NCBI GenBank assembly: GCA_904063045.1
Contig: CAJFCJ010000034.1
Span: forward strand, 128,531-192,530
Direction of reading: 5' to 3'
DNA length: 64,000 nt
Origin: Dimorphilus gyrociliatus
Lineage: Eukaryota; Annelida; Polychaeta; Dinophilidae
Positions 11,422-24,494 of the stretch are shown piece after piece. Position numbers and translations under genes: made by a program. Under the pieces are notes generated by a model. That model had not been told where the DNA came from and made no database searches. It saw only the letters and a list, made by a program, of their open reading frames with translations. Position 1 is the stretch's first letter; each line of letters opens with the position of its first letter.

Positions 11422-11495
11422 TGGCCCGCATGGGGGTCGAACCCACGACCTCCGCGTTATCAGCACGGCGCTCTAACCAACTGAGCTAACGGGCC
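11422..11495 (-). tRNA. tRNA-Ile (GAT)
   Basis: The minus strand gives a 74-nt cloverleaf starting GGCCCGTTAGCTCAG and ending CGGGCCA, with a TTCGA T loop. The anticodon loop reads CT-GAT-AA, so it decodes ATC as isoleucine. It lies 62 bp from initiator copy 2 in the opposite orientation. Confidence 0.93.
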
Positions 11496-13154
11496 TCTTC
11501 GAACACCGTTCGAAATATTTTCAAATTTAAATTGAAATAGTACAGTAACGCCATTTTCTTAACAATTTCTAGACGCCCAGGTTAAATATATAGCACGTAT
11601 AAATACAAAGATAATACATAAATAAATAGTTTGATCTATTTATAAATACAATTTATACATGATATTTTTTAAGGAAGAGACAAAAAGTTATCAATACTCT
11701 ATTTAAGCTTGAACATATATACATATGTACTGTATTATGCATACACAACGGGGAGGGGGCGAGGACGAGGACGTGGGTAAATGTTCTATAGCCAAATTAC
11801 AGTGTTGGATACAATTTGTTGCTGACAATTTAAGTGAAAATACAATACAAACTAAACTATTAACTAAATCTACTTTTGTGGAAGGAGACATTCTGTAATG
11901 TTCATACTCTCGTCCAAAATCTAGCTCAATACGATAAATATTCTTATTTATTGAAAATTCAACAATTGGTTATTGGATAAATTGGATAAATTGAACAAAT
12001 ATCATATCTCAAAATAAGGATAAACCTAATAAAACTTTTCATGAATAATTCCATAAGACGTCTCTCTCTCTAAAGTGTCTTTTATAGTTTTTACTAAACC
12101 AGGTAAAAAGTAACGGCCATTTTCTGTTTTTTAAAAATTCATCAATGAAGAATGTATACTATTAAAAAATAACTAATTGATCATTCTATATTCTCTATGA
12201 TAGTAAAGAGAATTTTTTTCTTCTTGAATTGTTAATGATGTTTTTCTCCTTTTATAGAGAAATGAATACCGTTCAAAGATGTTTTCAATGAAAGAATAGA
12301 CTCTATGTTAATTAAATATTGTTCAATGTGTTTCTTTTTCCAGAGAAGTAAATCAACAAAATCTTGGAGATAATTTCATATATTATGTAATATATTCATC
12401 TATGGAAATATTTATAAAAGTTCATTTTTGACCTCATCACTATCTTTCTTTTGAATTTTCATCTCTATATTACTAAAATAAACTGGAAAGTAATATACTT
12501 GAATGAATGAATGAATGAATTATCGATAAACTAAAGAGTTTTTACGAAGAAGAAAATTCTATTGAATACTAGACGCCAATTGGTATTCTTAGAATAAGAT
12601 CATAATTAGGCCGAAGTAAATTTGTTCAATTCTTCTATCAATACTGTAATACATAGAAATTTTACACAAATGTCTTATTGTCTGCCCTATCCTTTGCACT
12701 ATCTAGCTGTGTTTTTTAATAATGATTATAACTCCTGATAAGGATATGGCGACTTGTCGACAATTCCTTTTGAATGCTGCTCAAAACGACTTAGAGTAAA
12801 AGAAATTAAAGTAGTTTGTAATATATTCATATAACTTGAAATACGTTTATACAATGTTTTCAGCCTATATATTCGTGATGTAAACGATATTCTTTAACGC
12901 GCACCTTTTCCACTAGAATCTCGTGTCTAATTACCCATTCGAGCTTTATGGCTCCATCTATCGGTTTTATTTGGATTTATTCAAGTGAATTGAACAGTTT
13001 TTTTGTGATTTTTTCAATTTTATAGTTTATTCGAATTAATTGTTAAAAATAAAACAAGGAAAATTAATTATTAGATAATCAATAATCATTTAAACAAAAG
13101 AAATAAACAAACAAATCACTTAAAAGAGTATTTATTCGAGATTATTCGCTCATT
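11496..13154. other. Intergenic, nothing recognised
   Basis: AT-rich, with a short GAAT tetranucleotide tract near 12501-12520. No gene is supported on either strand. Confidence 0.45.
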
Positions 13155-13538
13155 TTAAATTGACTTCCAGTATAGAATTGTGAGCAAAACGAAGAGAATC
13201 CATTGAACGAAAACGGAATATTTTCCCTTCACATCAATATAAAATAAGTTTGATAACCAAAATATGGTCCATAACAGATATTGAAAGCTTATGAAAAATA
13301 GACATCCCGGTACGTATAAACTTGGAATAATACCAAAGATTATTGCAAATGACACTAGAGATACGGCAAGAATATCAGCAGTTGCCAAATGCCAACAAAA
13401 TAACGCCAGATTCCATTCTTTGTAAACTTTACTTTTCGGAGTTGGATTACTCTTATAAACCTTTCTTGTTCCAACGAATGTATGAACAAGAAATCCGGAA
13501 GTTGAGAAGAACGTTGCTGCAATCAGGTAGAGATTCAT
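13155..13538 (-). CDS. Four-helix integral membrane protein, unknown family
   Basis: A single-exon frame of 127 codons with four hydrophobic stretches at about residues 1-22, 45-72, 76-98 and 104-123. Loops between them are short and polar (GTRKVYKSNPTPKSKVYKE between helices 1 and 2; FYIDVKGK between 3 and 4). It starts with an ATG directly before helix 1 and ends KSI-stop. A long continuous frame in such AT-rich DNA, with ordered hydrophobicity, supports a real gene. I do not recognise the family; small four-helix proteins of organelle or plasma membranes are possible. There is no sign of splicing or operon-like context. Confidence 0.6.
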   Translation of the reverse strand: MNLYLIAATFFSTSGFLVHTFVGTRKVYKSNPTPKSKVYKEWNLALFCWHLATADILAVSLVSFAIIFGIIPSLYVPGCLFFISFQYLLWTIFWLSNLFYIDVKGKYSVFVQWILFVLLTILYWKSI

Positions 13539-13918
13539 TTTTTTAATAAATAAAGTACTTATGCCCCCTTTGCTTTTAAATAGTATTTTTGACCTTCAAA
13601 TTTCATCACAATTTAAAGGACTTATTATGTAATATAAATTCTTATTTCCTTTTCCTGTTTTAAAGGGGTGAAAATAAACTGGTATACAATATTGATATTT
13701 ATAACGTTGATACTTTGGTACAAATAGAGATGAAATGAGCACTAAAAACAAACCTAGGTTTATCTTTGTTAAGATTCTTATTTAAATTCAAATAATAATA
13801 GAGTAATAGCATTAAAATTTACATAGAGAATAAACGTCTACACAGTTGAACATATCGATTTTATTCAATTGATATTCTTTTCAAGTCAGTTTATTGACAA
13901 GGGAGAGAGAGAGCGCGT
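13539..13918. other. Intergenic, nothing recognised
   Basis: Divergent spacer between the four-helix protein gene and the third cysteine-rich gene. It likely contains both promoters, but no motif is clear. Confidence 0.4.
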
Positions 13919-14633
13919 ATGACTATAATGATAATCTCAAATTCTATAATAATACGTAAGTATTTCAAGTTAATTCAAGTGTTTAATTGGCTAATTTAAT
14001 TAGATTAACTGCTTTTAGTTCTATTTCAAATATCTCTTTGTTTTACAAATGAGGATGTTTTTGAAGAAATTAATCTAAGATCTAGAAATAAAAGATCTCT
14101 ATCTTGTGAAAATAGCATCTCCAACTGTAACAAGCAATATATGTCTGAACAAAATCATTTGTATTTAACTGGTTTTAAGGCGGAAGATGATTGTAAAATT
14201 AATAGAGATCAATTAAAATGTGTGGGAAAAATAAAAGGTTCTTGCGCAATTACGAATGAGAAAGATATTAATGGTTACGTCGATTCCGTTTGTAATCAAG
14301 GTAAGACTTAATATATTCTATATTTATTATAATATCTCTTTTTTATTAGATTGTTTAAGAGAATTGAATAAATGTAATAATTTTACAACAAAGAACTGTT
14401 CATTAATGATCTGCAAAGTACAAGCTCACAAAGACTGCAATACTTTTACAGAACATTTTCAACGTCAATTTAAATCTGTTATGATTAAATGTAAGTACAT
14501 TTTTGATAGTTTCTTTGTAATAATTTGGATGTTTTTAGGTAAAATATCATACGATTCTTCAACAATTAAACGGCCTTCAATTGCAATCTTATTCTTCTCT
14601 CTCTTTATAATAAAGACACTAATTCCATACTAA
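13919..14633 (+). CDS. Small secreted cysteine-rich protein, copy 3
   Basis: Exons 13919..13955, 14019..14300, 14350..14490 and 14539..14633 encode 184 residues through three phase-1 introns. The signal peptide spans the first intron (MTIMIISNSIII + LLFQISLCF). The first half carries CENSISNC, DDCKIN and DSVCNQ. The second carries DCLRELNKC, KNCSLMICK and HKDCNTF. The tail is hydrophobic (IAILFFSLFIIKTLI). It is closest to copy 4 (15055) and copy 5 (32560): all three share C-x3-LxxC, a CKV/CLR motif and a C-N-T/A-Y/F segment. Copies 3 and 5 have the same length and intron positions. Tail and signal suggest a GPI-anchored or membrane-tethered surface protein; the function is unknown. Confidence 0.8.
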
Positions 14634-15054
14634 TTGATTATGTAATATACAATAACATTATGTAATTTTTGTATTTTATCGTATTCTTATTAAAATGATC
14701 AATATAATACGAAATCAATATCTATAACTAATTCTGAATAGCTCCACTTTTTTTTTTATTTTCTCTTTAAACTAGTAGTTACCATATTTTTTATGAAAAC
14801 GAGGTAAATAAAAATGGCGGATTCTAGGGATGAGAAATTCTAGGCAGACTTATTTCTAATCACGAAATTTACTGTTAATACTGGATGAGTATCGACGAAT
14901 TATTTATTTATTAAATTCTGAATAAAGGTAGAAGGATAACTAACAACGAGAAATGAATTTAGATATTCAAATCATAGGTATATTTGCTATATATTAATTC
15001 AATAACGAAAATTACAATAATAATAATAATTCAAAGCTAATAAATTGCGTTACC
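14634..15054. other. Spacer between tandem cysteine-rich genes
   Basis: AT-rich, no feature seen. Confidence 0.4.
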
Positions 15055-15667
15055 ATGACAAACTTTGAACAATTTTGTATTCGTTTAGTAACACTATGGT
15101 TTACTTGGTTTTTCACCGAAACGCATGGCAGAAACAATAGAGATAGATGTAAAGAGGAGATACAAAAGTGTAATAATAAATACCGGCTAATACAAAACAA
15201 TTTATGGGAAAATGGATTTAATTCATTAAAAGATTGCGAAAATAACAAAAATCAAATGAAATGTATTCAAAAACTTAATCCTCCTTGTTTTATTACTAAT
15301 TATAACGATATTAAAGGTTACGCTGATTCGGTTTGTATTAAAGGTTTGTATTAATACTATATTTATAAATATATACTATATATATATATTTGTTTTTTGA
15401 ACAGAATGCTTGAACGAATTAGCTAATTGCAATGGTCTAAATTCAAAAACGTGTTCATTTTTCAAGTGTAAAGTCAAGTCTCATAAGAATTGTAATACTT
15501 ATAATAAACATTTTCGTAATATTTATATGAAAGTTGAAAAAGAATGCGGAATTTATGAGAGTAACTTTAAATATCCAACGATTTCTAGTAGATCGTCGAA
15601 TTGTATTTTATCAAAATTATTAAATATTACTTGTATAATGGTTGTAATAATTATACTGTCAAGTTAA
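15055..15667 (+). CDS. Small secreted cysteine-rich protein, copy 4
   Basis: Exons 15055..15343 and 15405..15667 encode 183 residues, joined at a phase-1 intron. The leader FCIRLVTLWFTWFF is a signal peptide. Cysteines fall at RCKEEIQKC, DCENN, PPCFIT and SVCIKG in the first half, and ECLNELANC, TCSFFKCKV and HKNCNTY in the second. The hydrophobic end (ITCIMVVIIILS) again looks like a GPI or membrane tail. Compared with its tandem neighbour at 13919, it has lost the signal-peptide intron and the last intron, so intron content differs even between adjacent paralogues. The function is unknown. Confidence 0.8.
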
Positions 15668-16258
15668 ATATCTATATTTTAACGTTCTTGTCTTGTTGTT
15701 GTTCTATTTTTACTTGAAGATAACAACTTAAATCCGAAGATTTTCACTTGTATTCTTATCATCACTAAAGATTTCGTAATTCTTTCATTTAAAGAAATCT
15801 ATTCAAGTTACAATTTTTTTTTTAATTTTAATACAGTTATATACAGCGTCTTCGTGTGTTGATGATTTTTAAAGAGGCCATACTATGCCTATTAGACGAT
15901 TTATTATCATTATCTCCTGTATACCTCTTTAAAACAATAGATAGATGAATGACTCTAATACAGTATACTTTTTATATTCTGTATTAATTCATTGGCAATT
16001 CTAATTCTATTATGAATTCTTCGAATATATCATATATTCAATCTTTCTCTTATTATAATAAATCTAATTGAATTAAAGTGTTAAATATTCAAAATTAATA
16101 CCATTTTTAAAGAAATATGAACGACAAACAATTTGAATATTATACTTGTTCAAAATTCACGTAATTTCTTCATCAAATAGAAATGATTCATGTCGAAACA
16201 ATTCTTTATATCTTTATAAATCTTTTTATAACTGAAATTTTCAACTGAAATCTACAGC
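15668..16258. other. Intergenic; may hold the leader exon of receptor locus A
   Basis: AT-rich. A hydrophobic frame beginning near 16183 (VETILYIFINLFI) resembles a leader but ends in a stop with no usable donor, so it is not called. Confidence 0.35.
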
Positions 16259-18065
16259 ATGAATTTGTTTGTTGTTGAAGAAGATTCAAATTCAATTCTA
16301 GCTAATTATAAACTAACAAAGAAAATGGAAATTCATCATTATTTAGTTGAATGTAATATAATTGAACCTTTAAAGTTTTGTTCAATAAGTGGTTTTGATG
16401 ACTTTTTTTATCATAAGGCAAACTGCAATACTCAAAGTCGTAAGCTATATTATTAATATATTGTTTCTATGATATTATTTATAATAATACCATTGTCTTT
16501 TTTATTTAGGAAAAGGATTTATAAGGCAAATTACAACAAATTTTACATTGAAAGTTAACTATTGCCCAGTGTAATATAAAATAGATTGTATCTATTCAAT
16601 AACCTACTTTATACATTCTTTTAATAGGGAAATAAATACTCCTTGGTGTTATAAATGCTTTAAAAAACAAGCATCGTGTAAGAGATTTATTTGAACTATA
16701 AGATTATTTAATTATTCATATTTTTCCAGATCTTTTTGCTTATAAACGTGCAGAAAATGAATATTTATTAGTTTTAAGACTTAGATTAAGCATTTACAAA
16801 TTATTTAATAATTCCAATCTATCAACTGACTTATGTAATAAAGCTGAATTTATCTACGAAAAGACAATTAATTTTAAGCCAACATCAAAATATTTTTTTC
16901 AACTGCAAAATGGAAATTTCAATTATTCAACAACAAGGAATAACCTATCTCTAGCAACATGTTCATATAAAGAACTTGAAGGTTCTATTCTAATCGTTAT
17001 TCATTGATTATCATTACTAATACAAACATGTCTTTATAGATTTTTCATTCATTGAATCGAGTGACTTTCATTGGTTAGCTACTAATTCTAAGAGACATTT
17101 CACAAATTTACTAATTCATTCAAAGACTTTTGGAACTGTTTGGCCATTCTTTACAAATGGACCAAATGAAAATTGGTCAAATCTTGCTGCTACAGAGATT
17201 TGTAGGTCAATTTCAAAAGTACTCGGAATTTATGAAGTTGAAGTATCTTCTCTACTACAAAACATAGATACTGAGGTTTTTTACCTATTGGAATTAGTTT
17301 TATAAATATCTCACTATGAAATATAGATTAATTTATCTTTTCGTTTGCAATGGGATGAAAACGTCGATTTCTTCCATTTTACATCACTTGAAGGCGAGCA
17401 CACAACAATCACAGTGCTTCCACCATACATTCTTAATAGTAAACATCATAATTATAAAGAATTTATTGGAATATTTGTACATCTTTAAATGAATGTAAAC
17501 TTACAAGGGTATCTGAAAGAAGGTAAAATTCTATTGAATAAATAATTAATGATATCTATGTATTCATTTTACTTGAATAGTTTAAAATATAAGACAATTA
17601 AAAAGTTTGCTAATCCTCATATATCCATTAATACTTTATATATTAAATGTTCAAAAGACTTTAAAGAAAGTGAATAATTCGTTTAGAAATTATTAATTAT
17701 AAAATACTGACTAAGATAAATCAGTTCATTTATATAGACTGTCACGGTGTAAATACTCTAAGTCTCTATGACACTTGCTATTTTTTCCTTGAAACAAAAA
17801 AGAAACTGTCAGCACTTGAACACGATTTTTTTTTCTTCTACAATCAATAATTAACTTGAAAGTCAATTTGGCAACGATTATGAAGACTACGTTCAATTTA
17901 ATATACCTGAAGATTGCAACTTAAGAACTCTAACGTATATTGTTTGCCAAAAATTTATAAGTATTATGAAATTAACAGAAATATACTGAAATAAAATTAT
18001 GACGTCTCTAACTAGAAAAATCAAATCCAGCTTCTGTCAGTAGCTTAATATTTCAAGGTCACCTC

Positions 18066-18402
18066 AATTGTTCCTTATACTCATTTTATTGTTCTTTTGA
18101 CAAGTACTGTATTAATAATATCTATGTTTGCGATGGTGAAAAAGATTGTATTTCCGGAGAAGATGAGATTGATTGTAGTTATATAACGCATTTCACTTGT
18201 ATCAAATCATTAAAGAAAATACCATATCACTTCGTTTGCGATTGTAATAAAGACTGTTCAGATGGATCGGACGAACATCTCTGCGGTAGATAACATCAAT
18301 TCTTATTAATAGCCTCTTTCTTTATCTTGACACTTTGTTTTATTAAATATTCTTAGAGAGAAAGCCATGCGGATTCGATAAGCGAAAGTTGGTCATTCAC
18401 CT

Positions 18403-18443
<41 letters not shown>

Positions 18444-18699
18444 TTATAGTATCTTGAATAGCAAAATAACCATTACCTAATTTATTAAGATGCAAAAATG
18501 GTCAATGTATTGGATTTGAAGATGTCTGCAATAATGAATACAATTGTCTAGACTATAGCGACGAAGACTGCATTACATATGCTGCATCAGATGGAAAAAT
18601 ATTGGGTTTATACATAGAATAAATTCAAATATTCTCTATTGATATGTAACATTGCAGAATGTCATCCGGAGAATCAATTCTTTTGTGATAACAAATGTA
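18066..18699 (+). repeat. Duplicated LDLa segment, copy in locus A
   Basis: Nearly identical to 23475-24096 in locus B, including introns and the TA microsatellite, with only a few substitutions and a shorter TA tract in B. A second shared block, 18951-19058, matches 24386-24494. Confidence 0.9.
18410..18441. repeat. (TA)n microsatellite in an intron
   Basis: About 16 TA units; the homologous tract in locus B (near 23820) is about 12 bp shorter. Confidence 0.9.
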
Positions 18700-21600
18700 T
18701 CAGTAAAAATCAAACATGCGATTCTATAATAGATTGTGAAAGTATTACAGATGAAGTCACAGATCAGTGCAAGTAGGTCAGTTTCAGTGTATTGCATAAA
18801 TTTATGATATATCAAGTTCATAGGAGCAAAAATTTCGGCCCGACTACAAATAACTGTCGCGTTAAGTATAATTCCATGGGACTTATAAGAACAAAAGTGA
18901 ATTTTCCCTTTCTACATTTAGAGAAATGTAGCCTAAGTCGTTGCCGTTCTGGTGAATTTTTGTGTAAAGAACATAAATTCTGTATATCAATCGAACAAGT
19001 TTGCGATGGTGTAAATCATTGCTGGAACAATGAAGATGAAATTGAATGTGGTAAACGTTCATTTCAATTCACACTTCATTTCTCTTCATTCAATCTCTTC
19101 TCCTTTTTCTTATTAGATCATTTTGCTCCCATGGGTTTTTTCAAGTGTAAAGGACACCGTCTCTTTATTCAGTCTCATAAAAGATGCGACGGAATAGTTA
19201 ATTGTCCGACAAGAAGTGACGAACTATTCTGCCTTTCCAACTATACTAATTGTCCACAATATTGCGATTATTGGCCTCTTTATCAGATCAGATGTGTAAG
19301 AAATGATGGCGTTGGATTTGTCAATTTCTCCCTCGATTCAATAGATGGTCGCCATACGCTATCAAAACAAGTTCATGCAATTAATTTCGACAATTTAATT
19401 GGTACGATAAGATCGGACGAAATGACTAGTTTACGCGTAGAAAATGTCACAAACCGACTGGATAATATAAAAATACTATGTCGAAATCTCGCTATTATAA
19501 CATTGATAAAGATAAAAATGGCGAACATCGACCATCTTTTCGGAAATGAATCGATGAATGTTTTACAAAGTTTACATCTATCAAACTCATTGTAAAACTT
19601 TTTCTACAATATCAAACTTTAAATTGAATAACGATGCATACGTTTGGTTTATAACTGTTTTTATTCCAATTAATTCTATATTAAATCCTTTAATCTATTC
19701 GTTCGATGAATATAGAAACTCGAAAGCTAAGAAAAAGGTTGGGAAACAGTTGAAAGGTAATTGAAACAACTATATACATGTATATAACTTTAACATATAT
19801 TATAATTAATATATCTACAATCTTATAGGAAAGCTGTACTTGATAACGCAATCTCAAAAAGTTTGAATTATATTACATAACATAATACTATTAACTAATT
19901 CATTCATTCATAATTTTTTACTTGAATTCATAGTTTTTGAATTTTTGAAGAATCAACATCAATTTAATATATGCAATCGTAATTTTCCAAATTCCTTAGT
20001 ATGCTTTAAACTGGATAAAGTATTTTATACTCGTTCATATTTTATTATATGCGCAAAAGATATTTGCACTGCTATTGCATACTTTCACCAATGTCAATTT
20101 AGTATTAATGAAACTTTAACAATTGAAGAGATATTCGTTTCTAAATGTGATAGTAGAAATCTTCCGGAATATTTTCTTAAACCAACTAAATTAATTAAAT
20201 TGGATGAAAATTACGAGAAGAAAGATATTTTATCATTTGGTTTACTTATAAGATTTTCGCTTCAGAAGAAAAGCGCATTTCTTAAAGGATAAATAACAAT
20301 TTTATGTATTTTTCAGTTGATTAAATACAAGTATCTCTTCTATTTCTCTTTATCTTTCAATTGATTAAAAACATTATATAATTGATATTTAATACAATTA
20401 CATTAAATTAGAATAAACTAATATCTTTTCAATTGTCTATTGTCTATATGAAGAGAAGGAATGACAAGTTTAATGCTCTTCCCTTTCTTCTCTTTTCTTC
20501 TTTTTCACAATTACCTTTTAGGCGAGCAAGTTAAAGAATTTACAATTAATACAACTTATACATTTAAGTATGTAATTGTTGAAGAGACTTTAGCAAGGGT
20601 GAAAGGAAAATATCAAATATTCGATAAACGTCTTAATAAATCTTATCCTGCTTCGTTTCCGTCTTGTTCAAGTATCGCGTATGATCGAATATGCCAGAAA
20701 CTTGGATACGATAATTTACACACAGTACCAGATATATGCAGTTTTAAGAAAAGTAGATATACTCTTCTCTTACATTATGTACACTTATCATCTTTCTTAT
20801 TTAAGGTACCGATCCTCATGCTCTAATATTCAAAAAGAAAGATTTAACTTGCTGCGATTTGTAAGTTGTAATAATTTCTGTTTAAGAATGATGAAAATGG
20901 GCATTTTCTTATCATTCATTATATCCATAGTACAATTTCTAATAACGAAGAAAGAAAAGAATATTACGAACTTTGCTTAACTTGTTTTAGAACAGATGTT
21001 TTATGTAAAAGGACTATTGAATAATATAAAAAGAGAGTTTTTATAAAGATTTACCTTCAATTTTGATAAATATAGATCTATTTGGTTTTATATTTAAACA
21101 TACTATTCTACTTTCAATTCGTTTGCAAAAAAAAGTCTTTTAAAGGCTATATAACAAATAAAGATTTAAAGAGTGCAGTATGCTCTCAGATTCAATTCAA
21201 TATTGACTTTAGAGATTATAATGAAACGGAACTAGTTTTAAAAAATGTCTCTAACATTAAACCTCCAACTGCTAAAATTCTTATAAAGCCTCATAATTTA
21301 AAACAATTGTCTTGTTTAATGAGCGAAATTCAAGGTAAAGAATCTTATGTTTTTTATTCTCTTTAATTTATATTTTAAATATATTGCGTAATATTTCTAT
21401 TTTAGATATATTACCAATCTTACTTAATAAATCGCAGGCTATATCATTCGTCATGGATAATACCAAAGTAAATATACCTGGAGTAATATATTCCAAAACA
21501 TATGGAATTAGACCAATACTGTATATTCAATTAACAGTCAATCTTATTGAATTGAATAGCATAAGTGAATTGTATTGTAAACATTTTCAATTGATAAGAA

Positions 21601-23474
21601 GCCCACTGTTGTCTTTTCGTTTTGGTTTTGAACAGGTTATCTTATATATTAATATAGATATATAGTATTTAGTATAATGTATAAGTTACGAACGATAGGC
21701 GAGCGTCGGCAGTAAAATATAATCGCAAAGTTAATTAACAATACAATCTTTTTAACTAATCAAAAAATGACATCTGACAAAAAGAGTTATCTTCCTCTAT
21801 ATGATATAGTTTTCAAGTTTATTCCCTTCTAGTTTAAACTAAAATTAGATAGAATTTAATGAGATTCTAATTCTTCAATCTCAAGTTTCACTAAAAACTA
21901 CAATATAAACCCAAAGGGCAACGAACGATTCATTGATTTCACTCTGATATCTCATACCTGTATTTAATGTCTTGTACAACGAGCGATATTCTTATATACT
22001 TATATTTATAATATTTTAAAATTAGACTCCCATTTGTATTCAGTCAACAAATTATCATCATAAAGAAGTTTGAATTACATTATTGACAACTTGAATAATT
22101 TTATTCAATTCTTCATTTTCTATTCTCTAAAGAGAACCATACATAATTTTCAAAACTGCAATTCAACACTTTCATCTTGTAATATCATTGAATATCGTTA
22201 TATAGAGTATTTTTACATATATAATATAACTTGTGAAAAAAACAATGGATTTAAAGTTTGTATAACACGTTATTTGTTTGTTAAACTATAAAGTTTTTTC
22301 ATTATATATTTCTTTCTTCTACTAAAAGACTACCAATTAAGATTTTATGATATAATAACTGGAAAATACTACATAAATCAATCGGATAGTGCATTTTTAA
22401 CATCTATAATAGGATACTTACAAATATTTTATATTAATAAATGGTACTCTTTTGAAAGATACATCTTCAAACAGCGACTTATGTTGCTAGTGTGTAAACA
22501 TTTTGGTTTTCAATCCGGTTCATACAGAATACAGAAAACTGATATTATAATAGATTTTGTCAATGCGTTTACGATAATATGCCCGAAAAGTGCTAAATCC
22601 TTAATAGATTGTTCTTTTAAAAGAGTTAATAGGTTTGTTATTTTATAGGTAAAAAGATCATCTCTTTCATTTCATTCTGCAGAAAACTTTTTTTAAGGAA
22701 TCTTGGGATGAAGAAATGCTCCAATATCCAATAAATTGTTATAAAAACCTACAAAAAGGCAGAGTTAAACTACTTTCCTCTTAACAAAACAGTTAACAAT
22801 TCTATTTTTAGATTGTCAATATCCAAATTCATTCAAAATACAAAACATATGTTATTATATGATCACTGAGGAAAAAACTTTATCAATCTTAGAACAGTAC
22901 AACAACTGCCAAAAGAGGAACCTAACTCTATTTGACGATTCATTTAATCTTAATAGTTATATTCTTTATTTTTTCAAAGAGACATTAGACTTTCAAAACA
23001 AGTTTCATTCCGTTCATTCAAGTAACCAGTTTTCTTATTCGAATATTTTACCAATTATTAATATTAAACTTACTTTAAGCTATATTCAAAAGAAAGATTG
23101 GAGAAAGGGATATATTATTATCACCATCAAACTTACCTTATGAATATCTATCTCAAATTGAAATCTTTCAGATGTCTAATCCTGAAAAAATTGCATATTA
23201 TGAAAATAAATATCAGCCATTTATCACATACAAAGAAGTCTGTTTTGTATTCACTGTTGAACGATTTAATAAATTCATAGTCACAAAACTTCCTCTGCCA
23301 TGTGCATATAAGAACTCAAAAACCTTTATTTGCCAAAACCGTCCAAGTATTTACAAACAAACATTAGCTAATAGCTAAAATCTGAAAAACAGGAAAATCA
23401 TTTACATCTTTCCTACTTTAGAAAATATCTATACATTAAATTACTATCATCATATATACTTTGACGACAATAAG

Positions 23475-24096
23475 AATTGTTCCTTATACTCATTTTATTG
23501 TTCTTTTGACAAGTACTGTATTAATAATATCTATGTTTGCGATGGTGAAAAAGATTGTATTTCCGGAGAAGATGAGATTGATTGTAGTTATATAACGCAT
23601 TTCACTTGTATCAAATCATTAAAGAAAATACCATATCACTTCGTTTGCGATTGTAATAAAGACTGTTCAGATGGATCGGACGAACATCTCTGCGGTAGAT
23701 AACATCAATTCTTATTAATAGCCTCTTTCTTTATCTTGACACTTTGTTTTATTAAATATTCTCTTAGAGAGAAAGCCATGCGGATTCGATAAGCGAAAGT
23801 TGGTCATTCACCTTACATACATATATATATATATATATCATTATAGTATCTTGAATAGCAAAATAACCGTTACCTAATTTATTAAGATGTAAAAATGGTC
23901 AACGTATTGGATTTGAAGACGTCTGCAATAATGAATACAATTGTCTAGACTATAGCGACGAAGACTGAATTACATATGTTGCATCAGATGGAAAAATATT
24001 GGGTTTATACATAGAATAAATTCAAATATTCTCTATTGATATGTAACATTGCAGAATGTCATCCGGAGAATCAATTCTTTTGTGATAACAAATGTA
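23475..24096 (+). repeat. Duplicated LDLa segment, copy in locus B
   Basis: Partner of 18066-18699. It carries the premature TGA not present in the A copy. Confidence 0.9.
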
Positions 24097-24385
24097 ATAC
24101 CATAAACACACTCTGCAACTTTCAAGCTAACTGTAAAGATAAGACTGATGAGGATCAAACTACTTGTCAAAAGAAGTATTTTACATTAGATATTTATTTT
24201 CTAGGCTAACCATTTTGATAGCTCACAAAGTTCAGAGTTAAAATATAGTAATAATATACAGAAAAATTCAAAAGAGAGAAATTGAAAATTGTCGAGTTTC
24301 GTATAATACTAAGAACGAAATAAAAATTAACGTTCATCAACCTTACGATAACCTCAAAAACTGTAATTTACAATCTTGTCTGTAT

Positions 24386-24494
24386 GGTGAATTTTTGTGT
24401 AAAGAACATAAATTCTGTATATCAATCGAACAAGTTTGCGATGGTGTAAATCATTGCTAGATTGAATGAAGATGAAATTGAATGTGGTAAACGT
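24386..24494 (+). repeat. Second duplicated LDLa block, copy in locus B
   Basis: Matches 18951-19058 in locus A except for TGG to TAG and a one-base insertion just after the CDGVNHC motif. Confidence 0.85.

Larger units (their letters stand above)
16259..20292 (+). pseudogene. Receptor locus A: CTLD-LDLa-LRR-7TM-kinase-like gene with deleted LRR/TM1-6
   Basis: The locus keeps the family exon order: N-terminal exons with the cysteine motif CYKCFKKQASC (16.6 kb), a C-type lectin region ending in a YIVCQKF-like segment (17.9 kb), LDLa modules (18066-18285 double module; 18490-18580; 18655-18775; 18800-19052; 19121-19240) and the first LRR unit. At about 19590 the reading passes abruptly from an LRR (LQSLHLSNS) to the pre-TM7 and TM7 sequence (NNDAYVWFITVF, NSILNPLIYS). 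About 1.1 kb encoding the remaining LRRs and TM1-TM6 is missing, with a frame change at the junction. The exon 19934..20292 is a kinase-like tail (EFLKN, DICTAIAYFHQCQFS, KKDILSFGLLIRFSLQK) and is uninterrupted, unlike its relatives. A full receptor cannot be made. A secreted CTLD/LDLa product remains possible. Confidence 0.65.

Noticed and set aside
11197-11484. Frames on both strands across the initiator and isoleucine tRNA genes
   Set aside because: They are explained entirely by the tRNA sequences and low-complexity flanks.
19934-20292. Calling the receptor tails active protein kinases
   Set aside because: No glycine loop, HRD or DFG is visible in any of the six tails.
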